A stretch of 51,825 nt of DNA from Thermomicrobiaceae bacterium (GCA_014874455.1 JADBJL010000036.1:1-51825); one strand, 5' to 3'. Shown: positions 8,825-17,540, counted from the first letter of the stretch. Made by a program: numbers and translations. Notes: generated by a model not told the origin, from the sequence alone.

Positions 8825-10195
8825 ATGGAGCGGCTCGAGCAGATCCGCCGCTACGTCAGCGACCACGCGGAGCGGATGATCGCGGATCTCCAGCGGCTGG
8901 TGCGCCAGCCCTCGATCTCCGCCAGCGGCCAGGGCGTGGCCGAGTGCGCCCGCCTGCTGGTGGAGACGATGACCAGCCTGGGCATCGAGGCGGAGATGGT
9001 CGAGACCGAAGGCCAGCCACTGGTGTTGGGGCGAGCGCGGGCAACCCGCGAGGACGCCCCGGCGCTGCTGGTCTACTGCCACTACGATGTCCAGCCGCCG
9101 GATCCGCTGGATGCCTGGGAAAGCCCGCCGTTCGAGGCCCGGCTGGTCGGCGACCGGATCATCGGCCGCGGGACGACCGACGCCAAGGGCAACCTGATGG
9201 CACTGCTCCAGGCCGTGGGGGCACTCCACGCGACTGGCGGGCTCCCGGTTCATCTGACCTTCCTGTTCGACGGCGAGGAGGAAAGCGGCAGCCCCAGCTT
9301 GCCGGCGGCCGTCGAGCGGCTGAAGGGGCAGCTCCGGGCCGACGCGGCGATGGCTTTCGACGGCGGGTTCGACGCTGGCGACATCCCGCGGATCAGCCTG
9401 GGCACGAGCGGGCTGCTGTTCGTCCAGCTCCGGGCGCGAGGCGCGGCGCACGACCTCCACTCCGCCCGGGCACGCCTGGTGCCGAACCCCGCCTGGCGGC
9501 TGGTCTGGGCGCTGGCTACCATGAAGACACCCGATGAGCGCGTGCAGATCGAGGGCTTCTACGACCGGGTGCGGCCGCCGACGCCGGCCGAGCGCGCGCT
9601 GCTGGAGCGCGCTGGCTGGGACGACGCGGCGCAGCGGCGGGCCCTCGGCGTCGAGCGCTTCATCGACGACCTTCAGGGAACCGCGGCGCTGGAGCGGCTG
9701 CTCTTCACGCCCACCTGCAACATCGCTGGCTTCAGCGCCGGGTATGCCGGCGAGGGCTCGAAGACCGTCCTGCCGGCGACCGCGACCCTCAACCTGGACT
9801 TCCGGCTCGTCTGTGACCAGGATCCCGAGGAGATCGCCTGGTTGCTGCGGCGGCACCTCGACCGGCATGGCTTTGCCGACGTGGAGCTGCGGGTGCTGGG
9901 GAGCGTCGAGCCCTCGCGCACCCCACCGGATGCGCCGATCGTGGACGTCACGGTCGATGCTGCCCGACAGGTCTACGGGCGCGAGCCGCATCTCTACCCG
10001 ACCACCGATGCCTCGGGCCGGGAAGCGACCTGGTTGGCCAACCGGCTGGGCATCCCGGGCGTGCAGACCGGCATCGGGCCGCCGGCCTGGCGCGGGCATG
10101 CGCCGAACGAGTTCATCACCGTGCGCCACTATCTGGACGGGATCTGCTTCGCCGCGGCGATCTGGCTAATGGCAGCCGAGCGGCTGCGATCCTAG
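8825..10195 (+). CDS. M20 family dipeptidase
   Basis: A 456-residue zinc-dependent exopeptidase of the M20/ArgE/DapE/CPG2 family, in the subgroup annotated as dipeptidases. The metal-site motifs read CHYDVQPPDPLDAWE (His and flexible Asp), GRGTTDAKGN (bridging Asp), FDGEEESGSPS (general-base Glu and Glu ligand), a later DGGFD segment and the final GIGPPAWRGHAPNEF (C-terminal His). The central lid/dimerisation domain is present (about 190-310), so the enzyme is complete and cytosolic. ATG 8825 is preceded by GGGGGAGGAG and is preferred over TTG 8801. Its 36-nt distance from the DUF5671 gene suggests the same transcription unit. Confidence 0.9.
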   Translation: MERLEQIRRYVSDHAERMIADLQRLVRQPSISASGQGVAECARLLVETMTSLGIEAEMVETEGQPLVLGRARATREDAPALLVYCHYDVQPPDPLDAWESPPFEARLVGDRIIGRGTTDAKGNLMALLQAVGALHATGGLPVHLTFLFDGEEESGSPSLPAAVERLKGQLRADAAMAFDGGFDAGDIPRISLGTSGLLFVQLRARGAAHDLHSARARLVPNPAWRLVWALATMKTPDERVQIEGFYDRVRPPTPAERALLERAGWDDAAQRRALGVERFIDDLQGTAALERLLFTPTCNIAGFSAGYAGEGSKTVLPATATLNLDFRLVCDQDPEEIAWLLRRHLDRHGFADVELRVLGSVEPSRTPPDAPIVDVTVDAARQVYGREPHLYPTTDASGREATWLANRLGIPGVQTGIGPPAWRGHAPNEFITVRHYLDGICFAAAIWLMAAERLRS

Positions 10196-10230
10196 GCACT
10201 TGCTTCCGCCGACGATCGTGGGCGAGCCCC

Positions 10231-10260
10231 GCCACCGCCCGTACCGGCACGTAGGGTGGC
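10231..10260 (+). terminator. Weak hairpin after the dipeptidase gene
   Basis: GCCACC (10231-10236) can pair with GGTGGC (10255-10260), followed by TCCTGTTT. It is a short stem with an 18-nt loop, 35 nt after the dipeptidase stop; weak support. Confidence 0.25.
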
Positions 10261-10344
10261 TCCTGTTTGGCCTGACGTAATCGCAGCCGATAGAGATAGA
10301 GAGGATGTGGCGGGACAAGCTCGAACTATCTCGCGTGGGCGGCC

Positions 10345-11378
10345 ATGAGCTTCAGAAGAACGCACAGGATCGGGACAATGCGACCGGTCGGCGGTCTGCC
10401 AGAGTCTGAGCTATGCGGGGATCTGGCCCGGCTCCGGGCCGCGCTCCGACTTCTCCTGGCCGGTCAGGATGCGGACAGAGTAGCCGCGCACGCGCTGGGC
10501 GCGCCGAGCGACCTCGAAGCGCTGAGGCGCGTCGCTCATGCGCTCGACCCACGCTACAGCGTTGCGCGGTTGGCCAGAGGTGCGAGGCAGCGTGATGGAG
10601 CACATCTGGACGCGCCGCCGCTGGGGCCACAGACCCAGGCGCCGGCACGAGCGGCGCTGGCGCTCGCCCTGCACGTTGGCCTGGGGGTCGGCGGAGCCCT
10701 GCTCGCCGAAGCGCTCCAGGTTGCCCCGGAGCAGGCGGGGCTGCTGCTGGATCAGGCGAGGAGAGCGGCCTATCCCGCGCTGGCGCCCTCCTGCCCAGAA
10801 TACGCTAGCCTGGTTGGCCGCTATGCCGATCGCACGCTGGATAACGTCGACGCCGCGAAGCTCGTGCGCCACGCGCGCCGCTGCGGGCGCTGCCGGGGCG
10901 CGCTCGAGTCACGCCGGTGGATCGACGATGAGCTCGAGGCGCGCATCGATGCGCTGCAGAGAGCGTTGCCGCCGGGCCCACTCGAATCGGTCTCCGTCCT
11001 GAGCCGCACGACGATACCCGGGGCTCGGGCCGTCGGCGTCGTTGTCCTCGTCGTGATCCTGGCCATCGCCGGCTCGCTCGCGGCGCGGTGCTCGAGCGCA
11101 GGCGACGAAGTCGCTGCGCGCGGTAATGGGCCCGCTGTGGTGGTCGCTGCATTCCGGACACCGGTTTCACGGATGAGCGCGGACGCCGAGGACAGCCGCT
11201 GGCTGGTTGCCGAGCTGCCGGGCGGGTCAAGCTTCTCTCGGCCGATGGACGCCAGCGCCTGCCGCTGAGTCCGGATGACGCGACCGCGGCCTATCCGCTG
11301 TGGGTCGCCCCGCACACGGCCTGGTACCAGCAGGCCACCGGCGACCAGGGGCGGGTCATGGCCGTAGAGGTCTGGTAG
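10345..11378 (+). pseudogene. Sigma-like / zinc-finger membrane protein, frameshifted
   Basis: Reads as a fusion of three parts. Residues about 20-140 resemble a degenerate ECF sigma factor: the helix-turn-helix-like stretch LAEALQVAPEQAGLLLDQAR looks like region 4. Next comes an anti-sigma zinc-finger motif, HARRCGRCRGALES (His-x3-Cys-x2-Cys), then a transmembrane helix (about 229-249, AVGVVVLVVILAIAGSLAA) and an outside domain. The first frame stops at 11268 after a sudden change of style (SFSRPMDASACR). The sensible continuation lies in the -1 frame from 11226: VKLLSADGRQRLPLSPDD... ending AVEVW and TAG at 11376-11378. One extra G in the GGG run at 11224-11226 would restore a single 344-residue protein, so either the gene is mutated or the sequence has a 1-nt error. 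ATG 10378 is an alternative start. Confidence 0.62.
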
Positions 11379-11464
11379 CTCGCATGCCGCTGGGCTCGTC
11401 CCGAGAGGCGCTCAGTGCGCGGGCACCGCCCCGCCCGGCGCTGTAGCACCGGGTCATCCCGCCA

Positions 11465-11483
11465 AGCCCCCTGAAAGGGGGCT
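11465..11483. terminator. Bidirectional hairpin between convergent genes
   Basis: AGCCCCCT (11465-11472) and AGGGGGCT (11476-11483) form a perfect 8-bp stem with a GAA loop in the 233-nt gap between the plus-strand zinc-finger gene and the minus-strand YkvA gene. No T-run on either side. Its symmetry and site suit a terminator for both directions. Confidence 0.5.
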
Positions 11484-11611
11484 GCTTCACCCGAGCGAGC
11501 CGGCTTCGACCCCGCGACAGGCGGAGCCAGAGCCTGGCGAGAAGGGCGAACGCGATCAACCTTCACGGCCTGTCCGGGTCACCGCCGCGCGCCGGCTCGC
11601 CCGGCACGGAG

Positions 11612-12046
11612 TTAGCTCAGGCCGACGTAGGCCAGCGCCTCGGCGGCGCGCTCGCCCAGCCGCTGCCTTGTCCGCTCGTAGACGGCGTCGGTCGTCGCCT
11701 CGAGGTCGAACTCGGCCTCCCAGGCGGCCTCGAGTACTTCGGCCGGCAGCAGGGCGCGCAGCTCCCGCACCACGTGCGTGCAGACGAACAGATCGTCCAG
11801 GTAGCCGAGCGGGCCGTAGACCTCCTCCGGCTCGACGTCGTAGGGCGCCACGAAGTAGGCGAGCGCGGCGGCGATCCGGAGCCGCGCCTCGCGGGGCACC
11901 CGGGCGTCTTCCAGCAGGTTGGTGAGCAGCCGGAAGTAGTCCGGCGCCAGGAGCACCACCTCGTCGAACTCGCCGCGGTAGCCGGCAAGATCATCGCGCA
12001 GCAGCTCGTAGAAGCCACGGTAGTCGAGATTGCGAACGCGCGCCAT
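11612..12046 (-). CDS. YkvA/DUF1232 family protein
   Basis: A 144-residue protein with a YkvA (DUF1232)-like core: the segment AALAYFVAPYDVEPEEVYGP followed by LGYLDDLFVC matches the family's A-Y-x-x-x-P-x-D-x-x-P ... G-x-x-D-D pattern. Family members are small, often membrane-associated and of unknown function. The domain is preceded by a helical region (GEFDEVVLLAPDYFRLLTNLLED) and followed by a C-terminal helical tail rich in E and A. Its ATG lies 2 nt after the stop codon of the helicase-nuclease, so it is almost certainly cotranscribed and translationally coupled with it, which hints at a link with that enzyme. Confidence 0.75.
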   Translation of the reverse strand: MARVRNLDYRGFYELLRDDLAGYRGEFDEVVLLAPDYFRLLTNLLEDARVPREARLRIAAALAYFVAPYDVEPEEVYGPLGYLDDLFVCTHVVRELRALLPAEVLEAAWEAEFDLEATTDAVYERTRQRLGERAAEALAYVGLS

Positions 12047-12048
12047 GC

Positions 12049-14862
12049 CTACGCCTCCGCCTGTTCGGGATGTGCCGCTCGATCCCCGTAGGGGCAGAGT
12101 CGCCGGAAATCGCAGGCCCGGCAGTGCGGCCCCGGGTTGGGCGCGAACCGCCGGTTGGCGATCCCGGCGATCACCTCGTCGAGCGTGTCGCGGACGTGCT
12201 GCCTGGCCTGCGGATCCCAGAGGAAATCCAGCGTCTCGCCATCGGCCAGCAGATGGACGGTGAGTCGCCGCACCTCGTCATCGAGCAGGTTCTCGCAGGC
12301 GAACGCGTACAGCTCCACCTGGAGCCGGGCGTTGGTCAGCTCCAGGCCGCCGTGTGCCCGGGTCTTGAAGTCGACGATCTCCAGCCCACCGCCCTCTGCC
12401 TGGCGGACGAGGTCGACCCGCCCGCTGAGCAGGGCGTCCCCGGCATCGTAGCTGAAGGTCAGCTCAGCGCGGCGGACGCGCGGGAAGCTGGCTACGTGCT
12501 CGCGCACGTAGCGGGCGATGTAGCCGCGGCCGGTCTCCTTAAGCCGCTGCTCCGCCTCGGCTGAGCGCGGGCCGAAGGGTACCCAGCACTCCTCGAAGAG
12601 CGCGAGCGCGGTCGCCTCATCCACCGGCTCGCCCGTGAGCGCTCGCCGGTGGATCGCCTCCAGCGTGCGGTGCAGGCTGGCGCCGAACTGGACGAAGTAC
12701 CAGGTGGGGACGCTCAACCCGTCCTCGTAGAGCAACCGGTAGCGGAGCGGGCAGGTCAGGTAGGCGTTGATGACGGAGAAGGTGAGGTGTGCTCGTGGTG
12801 TGCCAGGCGCTCGCCGCTCCGGGCCGTCGATGCGGTAGGACGGGATCCGGAGCTCTTTCAGCTCCAGGCCCATCTCGCTCAGGAAGCGAGAGGGCTTGCA
12901 CCGCTGCTTCCGGATACGCTCCGGGACGCTGAGGATCACCAGATCGCGGGCGCGGGTCATCGCCACGTAGAATAGCCGCCGCTGGTCGGCGAGGTGGGGA
13001 TCGTCCTCGGCTGGCTGCCGGCGCGCGGCGATCTCCGGCGGCATCACCAGCGGCGCAAGCTCGTCCGGAATGCGATAGGTGACCGCCCCCTGCCTGGCGT
13101 GCTTAGGGAGCCGGCCCTCGACCACCGAGGGGACGATCACGACCGGGAACTCCAGCCCCTTGGACTGGTGGATCGTCATGACCTGGACGGCGTCGTCCGG
13201 GGGAGGCCGCCGCTCGTCGAGCGAGCGCTCCGGCAGGCTCCAGAGGTACTCGCCGAAGTGGAAGGTGGAGCGCGAGCGGCCGTGGCGATCGAAGGTGGTA
13301 GCGAGTCTCGTGAACTGGGCCACGTTGAGCACCGCGGCCTCGTCGCCGGCCCGGAGTCGATCGGCCAGATAGCCTGTGATGGCCAGGATCTCGTGGACGA
13401 GGCCGGTGATGCTGGCGTACTCCTTCGCCTGCACGCGGCGGTGGAGGGCGATCACCTGCGCCAGCACCCGGCGATCTCGCTCGCTGGCGAGACCGAGGGC
13501 ATCCAGGCCGGCCTCGTCGAGCGCCCACAGGTTGCCCTCGTACTGCTCCAGGAGGGCCAGCGTCTCCGGAGCCAGCCCGAGCACCGGGCCACGGAGCATG
13601 GTGGTTCGCCAGTAGGTCGGCCAGCCGAGCGCGATAACGAGGTCTTCGAGCTGCCGGATGTCCGGCCGGTCGAAGAAACCGCCGTCGCCGGTGACCTCGC
13701 AGGGGATGTGGCGCCGGGCCAGGGCAGCCAGCAGCGGGCCGGCGAAGTACCGCACGCTGGTGAAGAGCACCGCGACGTCGCGCCAGCGACGGATCACCTG
13801 CGACCGGCGCAGATCTTCGATGAGATCGGCCAGCCGCTCGCCCTCGTCGTCCACGTCCTCGGCCGTCACCAGCAGGATCTCCGGCCCGGCGCCCCGGTGG
13901 GCCACCAGCGCCTTGCGGTAACGGACCGGGTTGTGGGCGATCAGCCGGCCGGTGAGCTCGACGATGGGGGCCGTCGAGCGAAAGTTGCGGCTGAGGACGA
14001 TCGTCCGGGCGTTCGGGTAGGTAGCGGGGAAGTCGAGGAAGTTGCGGACGGTGGCTCCCCGGAAGCGGTAGATGCTCTGGTCGTCGTCGCCGACCACACA
14101 GAGGTTGTACTCCGGAGCGGCGACCAGGCCGAGGATCCGGTCCTGGATCGGGTTGGTGTCCTGGTGCTCGTCGACGATGAGGTAGCGGAAGCGGCGTTGC
14201 ACCGCTTCCTGCACCGCCGCGTCCTCGCGGAGGATGCGGTACGCCTCGCGCTGCAGCCCGGCGAAGTCGATCAGTCGCTCGGCCACGAGCAGATCGAGGT
14301 AGCGGCAGTAGGCCTCGGCCATGGCCATTTCCTCGTCGCCGGCGCCGCTGGCCCGGAGGACCTCGAGCAGCCGGGTTGGATCGACGCACTCCTCGCTGTA
14401 GGCGTTGAAGGCAGCGATCGCGGCCGCGACATGGTCGCCGACCCTGCCCTTCCCGCGACCGAGCCCGAGTGCCTGCAGACGGCTCAGGATCAGCAAGTAC
14501 TGGGCGTCCTCATCGAGCACCTGGAAGTAGCGCCCGTAGGGATGCGCCTGCGGGTAGCTCTCCAGCAGCCACTGGCAGAACCCGTGGATGGTCGAGATGA
14601 GGACGCGCTCGACGTTGCGGCCGAGGAAGCCTGCCAGCCGCAGGCGCAGCTCCTCGGCTGCCTTGCGAGTGAAGGTGGTGAGCAGCAAGGCTTCCGGCTC
14701 GACCCCGCGCTCGCACACCAGATAGGCGGCGCGCCGCAGCATCACCTCGGTCTTGCCGGCGCCGGGGCCGGCGATGACCAGCAGCGGCCCATCCTCGTGG
14801 AGGACGACTTCCCGCTGCTCCGGCGTGAGTGGATCGAGAAGGGTATCGGGCGTCCCCGCCAT
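12049..14862 (-). CDS. UvrD-type helicase with C-terminal RecB-like Fe-S nuclease
   Basis: A 937-residue superfamily 1A helicase joined to a PD-(D/E)XK nuclease. Helicase motifs: Walker A GPGAGKT (32-38), motif II VDEHQD, motif III VGDDDQSIYRFRGA, motif IV SRNFRST, motif V TIHQSKGLEFPVV, motif VI YVAMTRARD. The C-terminal 280 residues carry the nuclease core (SGRVDLV, then EIVDFKTRA) and four cysteines in the arrangement TCPLRYR ... HCRACDFRRLCPYG, as in AddB/Cas4-type iron-sulphur nucleases. One chain therefore holds both activities that AddA and AddB share. A likely role is double-strand-break processing or DNA repair. A promoter with TTGCCT/TATATA lies at 14983-14955. ATG 14862 is the only sensible start. 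The YkvA-type gene follows directly. Confidence 0.93.
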   Translation of the reverse strand: MAGTPDTLLDPLTPEQREVVLHEDGPLLVIAGPGAGKTEVMLRRAAYLVCERGVEPEALLLTTFTRKAAEELRLRLAGFLGRNVERVLISTIHGFCQWLLESYPQAHPYGRYFQVLDEDAQYLLILSRLQALGLGRGKGRVGDHVAAAIAAFNAYSEECVDPTRLLEVLRASGAGDEEMAMAEAYCRYLDLLVAERLIDFAGLQREAYRILREDAAVQEAVQRRFRYLIVDEHQDTNPIQDRILGLVAAPEYNLCVVGDDDQSIYRFRGATVRNFLDFPATYPNARTIVLSRNFRSTAPIVELTGRLIAHNPVRYRKALVAHRGAGPEILLVTAEDVDDEGERLADLIEDLRRSQVIRRWRDVAVLFTSVRYFAGPLLAALARRHIPCEVTGDGGFFDRPDIRQLEDLVIALGWPTYWRTTMLRGPVLGLAPETLALLEQYEGNLWALDEAGLDALGLASERDRRVLAQVIALHRRVQAKEYASITGLVHEILAITGYLADRLRAGDEAAVLNVAQFTRLATTFDRHGRSRSTFHFGEYLWSLPERSLDERRPPPDDAVQVMTIHQSKGLEFPVVIVPSVVEGRLPKHARQGAVTYRIPDELAPLVMPPEIAARRQPAEDDPHLADQRRLFYVAMTRARDLVILSVPERIRKQRCKPSRFLSEMGLELKELRIPSYRIDGPERRAPGTPRAHLTFSVINAYLTCPLRYRLLYEDGLSVPTWYFVQFGASLHRTLEAIHRRALTGEPVDEATALALFEECWVPFGPRSAEAEQRLKETGRGYIARYVREHVASFPRVRRAELTFSYDAGDALLSGRVDLVRQAEGGGLEIVDFKTRAHGGLELTNARLQVELYAFACENLLDDEVRRLTVHLLADGETLDFLWDPQARQHVRDTLDEVIAGIANRRFAPNPGPHCRACDFRRLCPYGDRAAHPEQAEA

Positions 14863-14954
14863 GACGTGCGTCTCCAGTGGACTCGAGTGGGCTCAGAGCC
14901 CCGGCAGGGCCGAAGGGTGCGCCGAGCGGCTTACCTTCTGGTCGCTCGACTGCC

Positions 14955-14983
14955 TATATACCGGAGCTACACAGGGTAGGCAA
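14955..14983 (-). promoter_or_regulatory. Predicted promoter of the helicase operon
   Basis: On the minus strand, TTGCCT (14983-14978), a 17-nt spacer and TATATA (14960-14955) lie 93 nt before the helicase-nuclease start. Confidence 0.55.
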
Positions 14984-15003
14984 GAGGGAGATCGTACTGC
15001 TGG

Positions 15004-15798
15004 CTATGGCTGGGCTCGCTTAACCGCCACGATTCGGAGACGGCGGTAGTCGGCGAACCAGGCGCCGTCGCGGAAGAACTGCGGCCGTAGCCGCTCCTCG
15101 AGCAGCCGGACGACTTCCACTTGCACGTCGTCCGGCACGGCCTCGAAGAGGCGCCCGGCGAAGAGCGCCAGCCAGGTGCGGAGGCCCGCCTCGCCGCCTT
15201 CCAGCCGGGTAGGGCGGTCGAAGAGCGCGGCGTAGGCCGGCTCCAGCCCGTGGGCCTCGAGCAGCGCCGCGTACTCGCCGATGCTCGGGAAGTACCAGGG
15301 GAAGCGCTCCGGAGCGAGCGGGTAGCCAGCCTCGGCGAGGGCTGCCGTGAGCGCGCTCACGATGGCCTGGACGTTTCCCTTACCGCCTAGCTCAGCCACG
15401 AAGCGGCCGCCCGGTCGCAGCGCCGTAGCGATGCAGGCGGCCGCGTCCGCGGCCCGGGTGACCCAGTGGAGGACGGCGTTGGAGAAGACGGCGTCGAACG
15501 GCTCGGCGAAGCGGAAGCTGACCGCGTCGCCGTGGACGAACTCGAGCGCGGGGTAGCTCCGGCGCGCCCGCTCGATCATGGCGGGGTCGCTGTCCAGCCC
15601 GACGACCCTGGCGCCGCGCTCCGCCAGCTCGGCGGTCAGGTGGCCGGTGCCGCAGCCGAGGTCGAGAACGCGCTCGCCCGGCTGGGGAGCCAGCAGCTCG
15701 ATCAGGTCGCTCCCGTGCCGCCAGACGAAGGCTGCGGCTCGCTCGTACAGCTCAGCGTCCCAGCCGGATCCGAGTGCACGCTCTCCGGGCATTGCCAT
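15004..15798 (-). CDS. Class I SAM-dependent methyltransferase
   Basis: A cytosolic methyltransferase of 264 residues, closest in style to trans-aconitate 2-methyltransferases. Motif I reads VLDLGCGTGHLTAELA, the acidic residue after strand 2 is in VVGLDSD, and motif IV is AVFSNAVLHWV (the NAxLHW signature of the TAM group). A C-terminal region, PERFPWYFPSIGEYAALLEA, fits the lid typical of that group. The substrate cannot be fixed from sequence. The frame is open to GTG 15831, but AAGGGGAAG lies just before ATG 15798, and another ATG is at 15792. A TATTAT box at 15927-15922 (minus) may be its -10 element. Its stop lies 20 nt beyond the -35 element of the helicase promoter, so it is probably a separate upstream unit. 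Confidence 0.85.
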   Translation of the reverse strand: MAMPGERALGSGWDAELYERAAAFVWRHGSDLIELLAPQPGERVLDLGCGTGHLTAELAERGARVVGLDSDPAMIERARRSYPALEFVHGDAVSFRFAEPFDAVFSNAVLHWVTRAADAAACIATALRPGGRFVAELGGKGNVQAIVSALTAALAEAGYPLAPERFPWYFPSIGEYAALLEAHGLEPAYAALFDRPTRLEGGEAGLRTWLALFAGRLFEAVPDDVQVEVVRLLEERLRPQFFRDGAWFADYRRLRIVAVKRAQP

Positions 15799-16151
15799 CT
15801 TCCCCTTGCTTGATGCGGCAGTCGTGTCCACCCGCCTGAAGTGCTTGCCGGCACGGCGCTGCTGCTCTCGTGCCCGCGAGGCTGCCGCCGTGAGCAGCGT
15901 GCCGATCGCTGGCCAGCACTGATAATAGGAGAGCCGGCCGCCGTTCGACGACCCGATCCCAGGCCAGGCAACCGGCAGCGAACAGCAGCAGGGCCAGCGC
16001 GAACTAGGGGAACGTGCGTGTTACGCTGGGTGACAGCCCTCCCATTGTTGCAGTACGAATGTCCCTCCAGAGCGAACACACGGGTGGGGACGCCTGATTT
16101 GCTAGGGGCGTCCCCGCTTGCTCTCTCGCACGCATGGCGCAAGGTAGCCAG
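15799..16151. other. Intergenic region upstream of the methyltransferase
   Basis: No gene is recognisable in these 353 nt. They hold a possible -10 box (TATTAT at 15927-15922, minus strand, no convincing -35) for the methyltransferase and the hairpin at 16086-16115 that follows the SurA-like gene. Confidence 0.5.
16086..16115 (-). terminator. Hairpin after the secreted-protein operon
   Basis: GGGGACGCC (16086-16094) and GGCGTCCCC (16107-16115) make a perfect 9-bp stem with a 12-nt loop, 36 nt after the stop of the SurA-like gene on the minus strand. No T-run follows. Confidence 0.5.
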
Positions 16152-16889
16152 CTACCGGTTGGCATTGGAGCAGAGTTCCCAGTAGCGTTGCAGGTAACCC
16201 AGCGCACCTTCGAGCGTCGCTGGGTCGGCAAGGTCAGGGCGAACCATAGTCACGCGCGCCCGGCCGATGATGCGGGCTTGGGCTTCCATCCAGGCTCGCT
16301 GGCGCTCGACTGGATCGGCGATGGCACCGGTCTCTGCTTCCCAGAGGCGCTGTGCCGCCAACTCCTGCCGCACCGTCGCCGGGTAGACCACCGTCCAGTA
16401 ATGCTCTTCACCGATCACGGCAATGTAGGCGGCCATCCGTGGGTCATCAACCTGCGGCGCCAGCGCTCGATCCTGTGCCACCCGCCGAGCCACCTCGTCG
16501 TCCGTCGGTACCAGACCACGACGCTGTGCCTCCGCCATGAGCGCACGATCGACGATGAGGCTGCCGAGCGCCGTGTTCTCGACGCCTGCTGACTCGATCA
16601 GGCGAGCGAACTCCTGGAGGAAGTCGGCTTGCAGCCCACCAGACGCCGCCTCTTGGCGCATGTAGTCGAGGTTTGCCTGGACGATGGCGATCCGCTCGGC
16701 AAGATCGGCGTTGGTGATTGGCAGGCCGTCGACCTAGGCGAGGACTGGACCGGGATCGCCGGCCCGCGCCTGCCCCGCCCGCTCGAGCTGGGCGACATCC
16801 GGCCGCTGGTCGGCGGTCACATGCGTGGCGACCAGCGCGCCTAGGAGTGCCAGGAGAGTCAATACCCCGAGAGCAGCAAATGGTCTCAT
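16152..16889 (-). pseudogene. SurA-like N-terminal-domain protein interrupted by an in-frame TAG
   Basis: Reading on the minus strand from ATG 16889 (ribosome site GGAGGT six bases before it) gives a signal sequence (MRPFAALGVLTLLALLGALV), a short linker, then TAG as codon 52 at 16736-16734, and directly on, in frame, VDGLPITNADLAERIAIVQ. That is the classic start of a SurA/PpiC-type N-terminal chaperone domain (normally V-x-G-x-P-I-T). The frame continues intact to the stop at 16152 (about 245 codons): DRALMAEAQRRGLVPTDDEVARRV is the usual 'lifetime-dependent' helix pair. There is no peptidyl-prolyl isomerase domain. One base change (for example TAC or CAG to TAG) explains the interruption. 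Internal initiation at ATG 16661 would give 169 residues without a signal. It follows the small secreted protein gene by 37 nt. Confidence 0.72.
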
Positions 16890-16926
16890 CAGGTGACCTC
16901 CGCTCTAACGCGGAATCTGCGTACCA

Positions 16927-17235
16927 TCACCATAGTGTCCACCGTCGATCATCCCCTACCCCGCCGTAACAGCCAGCGGCATCACAGAGCTGAAATGCCC
17001 ACACACCGCGATCCTGTCCAGAGACGTTGTTGCTGAACCCGCCGAGATAAGCGGGGTCAGTCGTATTGCCGCCGAAGAGCAGATCATCTGGTTGGATAAT
17101 GTAGCAGCAGCGATTCCATGCCCACCGTGGCACAACGATCTTCTGGGTTCCATTCCAGTATCCGATTACCGGTAGTGCCTGGAAGGACAAGACCGCTAGG
17201 ACAACGGACAAGAGCCGCAGCCGTCGCGACCACAT
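16927..17235 (-). CDS. Small secreted cysteine-containing protein, unknown
   Basis: A 102-residue protein I do not recognise. It begins with a basic N-region (MWSRRLRLL) and a hydrophobic core ending near ALPVIG, a plausible cleaved signal peptide, leaving a mature chain of about 75-78 residues. The mature part is rich in W, Y, G and N and contains four cysteines (a CC pair, then one in QLCD and one in AGCYGG), which could form two disulphides. Base composition here is visibly lower in GC than in neighbouring genes. A TTGACA promoter lies upstream (17318-17291). The SurA-like chaperone gene follows by 37 nt, suggesting that the chaperone once served this exported protein. Confidence 0.6.
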   Translation of the reverse strand: MWSRRLRLLSVVLAVLSFQALPVIGYWNGTQKIVVPRWAWNRCCYIIQPDDLLFGGNTTDPAYLGGFSNNVSGQDRGVWAFQLCDAAGCYGGVGDDRRWTLW

Positions 17236-17290
17236 CTAACCCCCCAATCGGTCAATCGCGGATTCCACGAACCACTAGCCGAGCGCTCCG

Positions 17291-17318
17291 ACTACAGATT
17301 ATCAGAGAGAGATGTCAA
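17291..17318 (-). promoter_or_regulatory. Predicted promoter of the secreted-protein operon
   Basis: Minus strand: a consensus -35 TTGACA (17318-17313), 16-nt spacer and TGTAGT (17296-17291); a GATAAT also lies inside the spacer. It sits 55 nt before ATG 17235. Confidence 0.5.
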
Positions 17319-17513
17319 GCATTCGACTGGTACCGCACGCTGGTCATGCCTGCATCCGGCTGCTGCCCATCCCGCGTCCCGGTGTATCCTTGGCCTCTGG
17401 GCGACAGAACGGAGCGTCCGAACCCCGGGCGAGGCACGTGGCCTTGGCATCTCAGAACGGGCATGTAACCCTGCTCCCCGCCTCTCGCCGATCGAGAGCA
17501 TCGGGAGAGATGC

Positions 17514-17540
17514 GCGGGCGCCCGGGATACGAGCGCCCGC
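17514..17540 (-). terminator. Hairpin after the XDH-family gene
   Basis: GCGGGCGC (17514-17521) and GCGCCCGC (17533-17540) form a perfect 8-bp stem, 59 nt downstream of the molybdopterin-hydroxylase stop on the minus strand. No T-run. Confidence 0.45.

Noticed and set aside
12994-14979. Long open frame opposite the helicase-nuclease
   Set aside because: Antisense shadow of a strongly supported gene in high-GC DNA; no family character.
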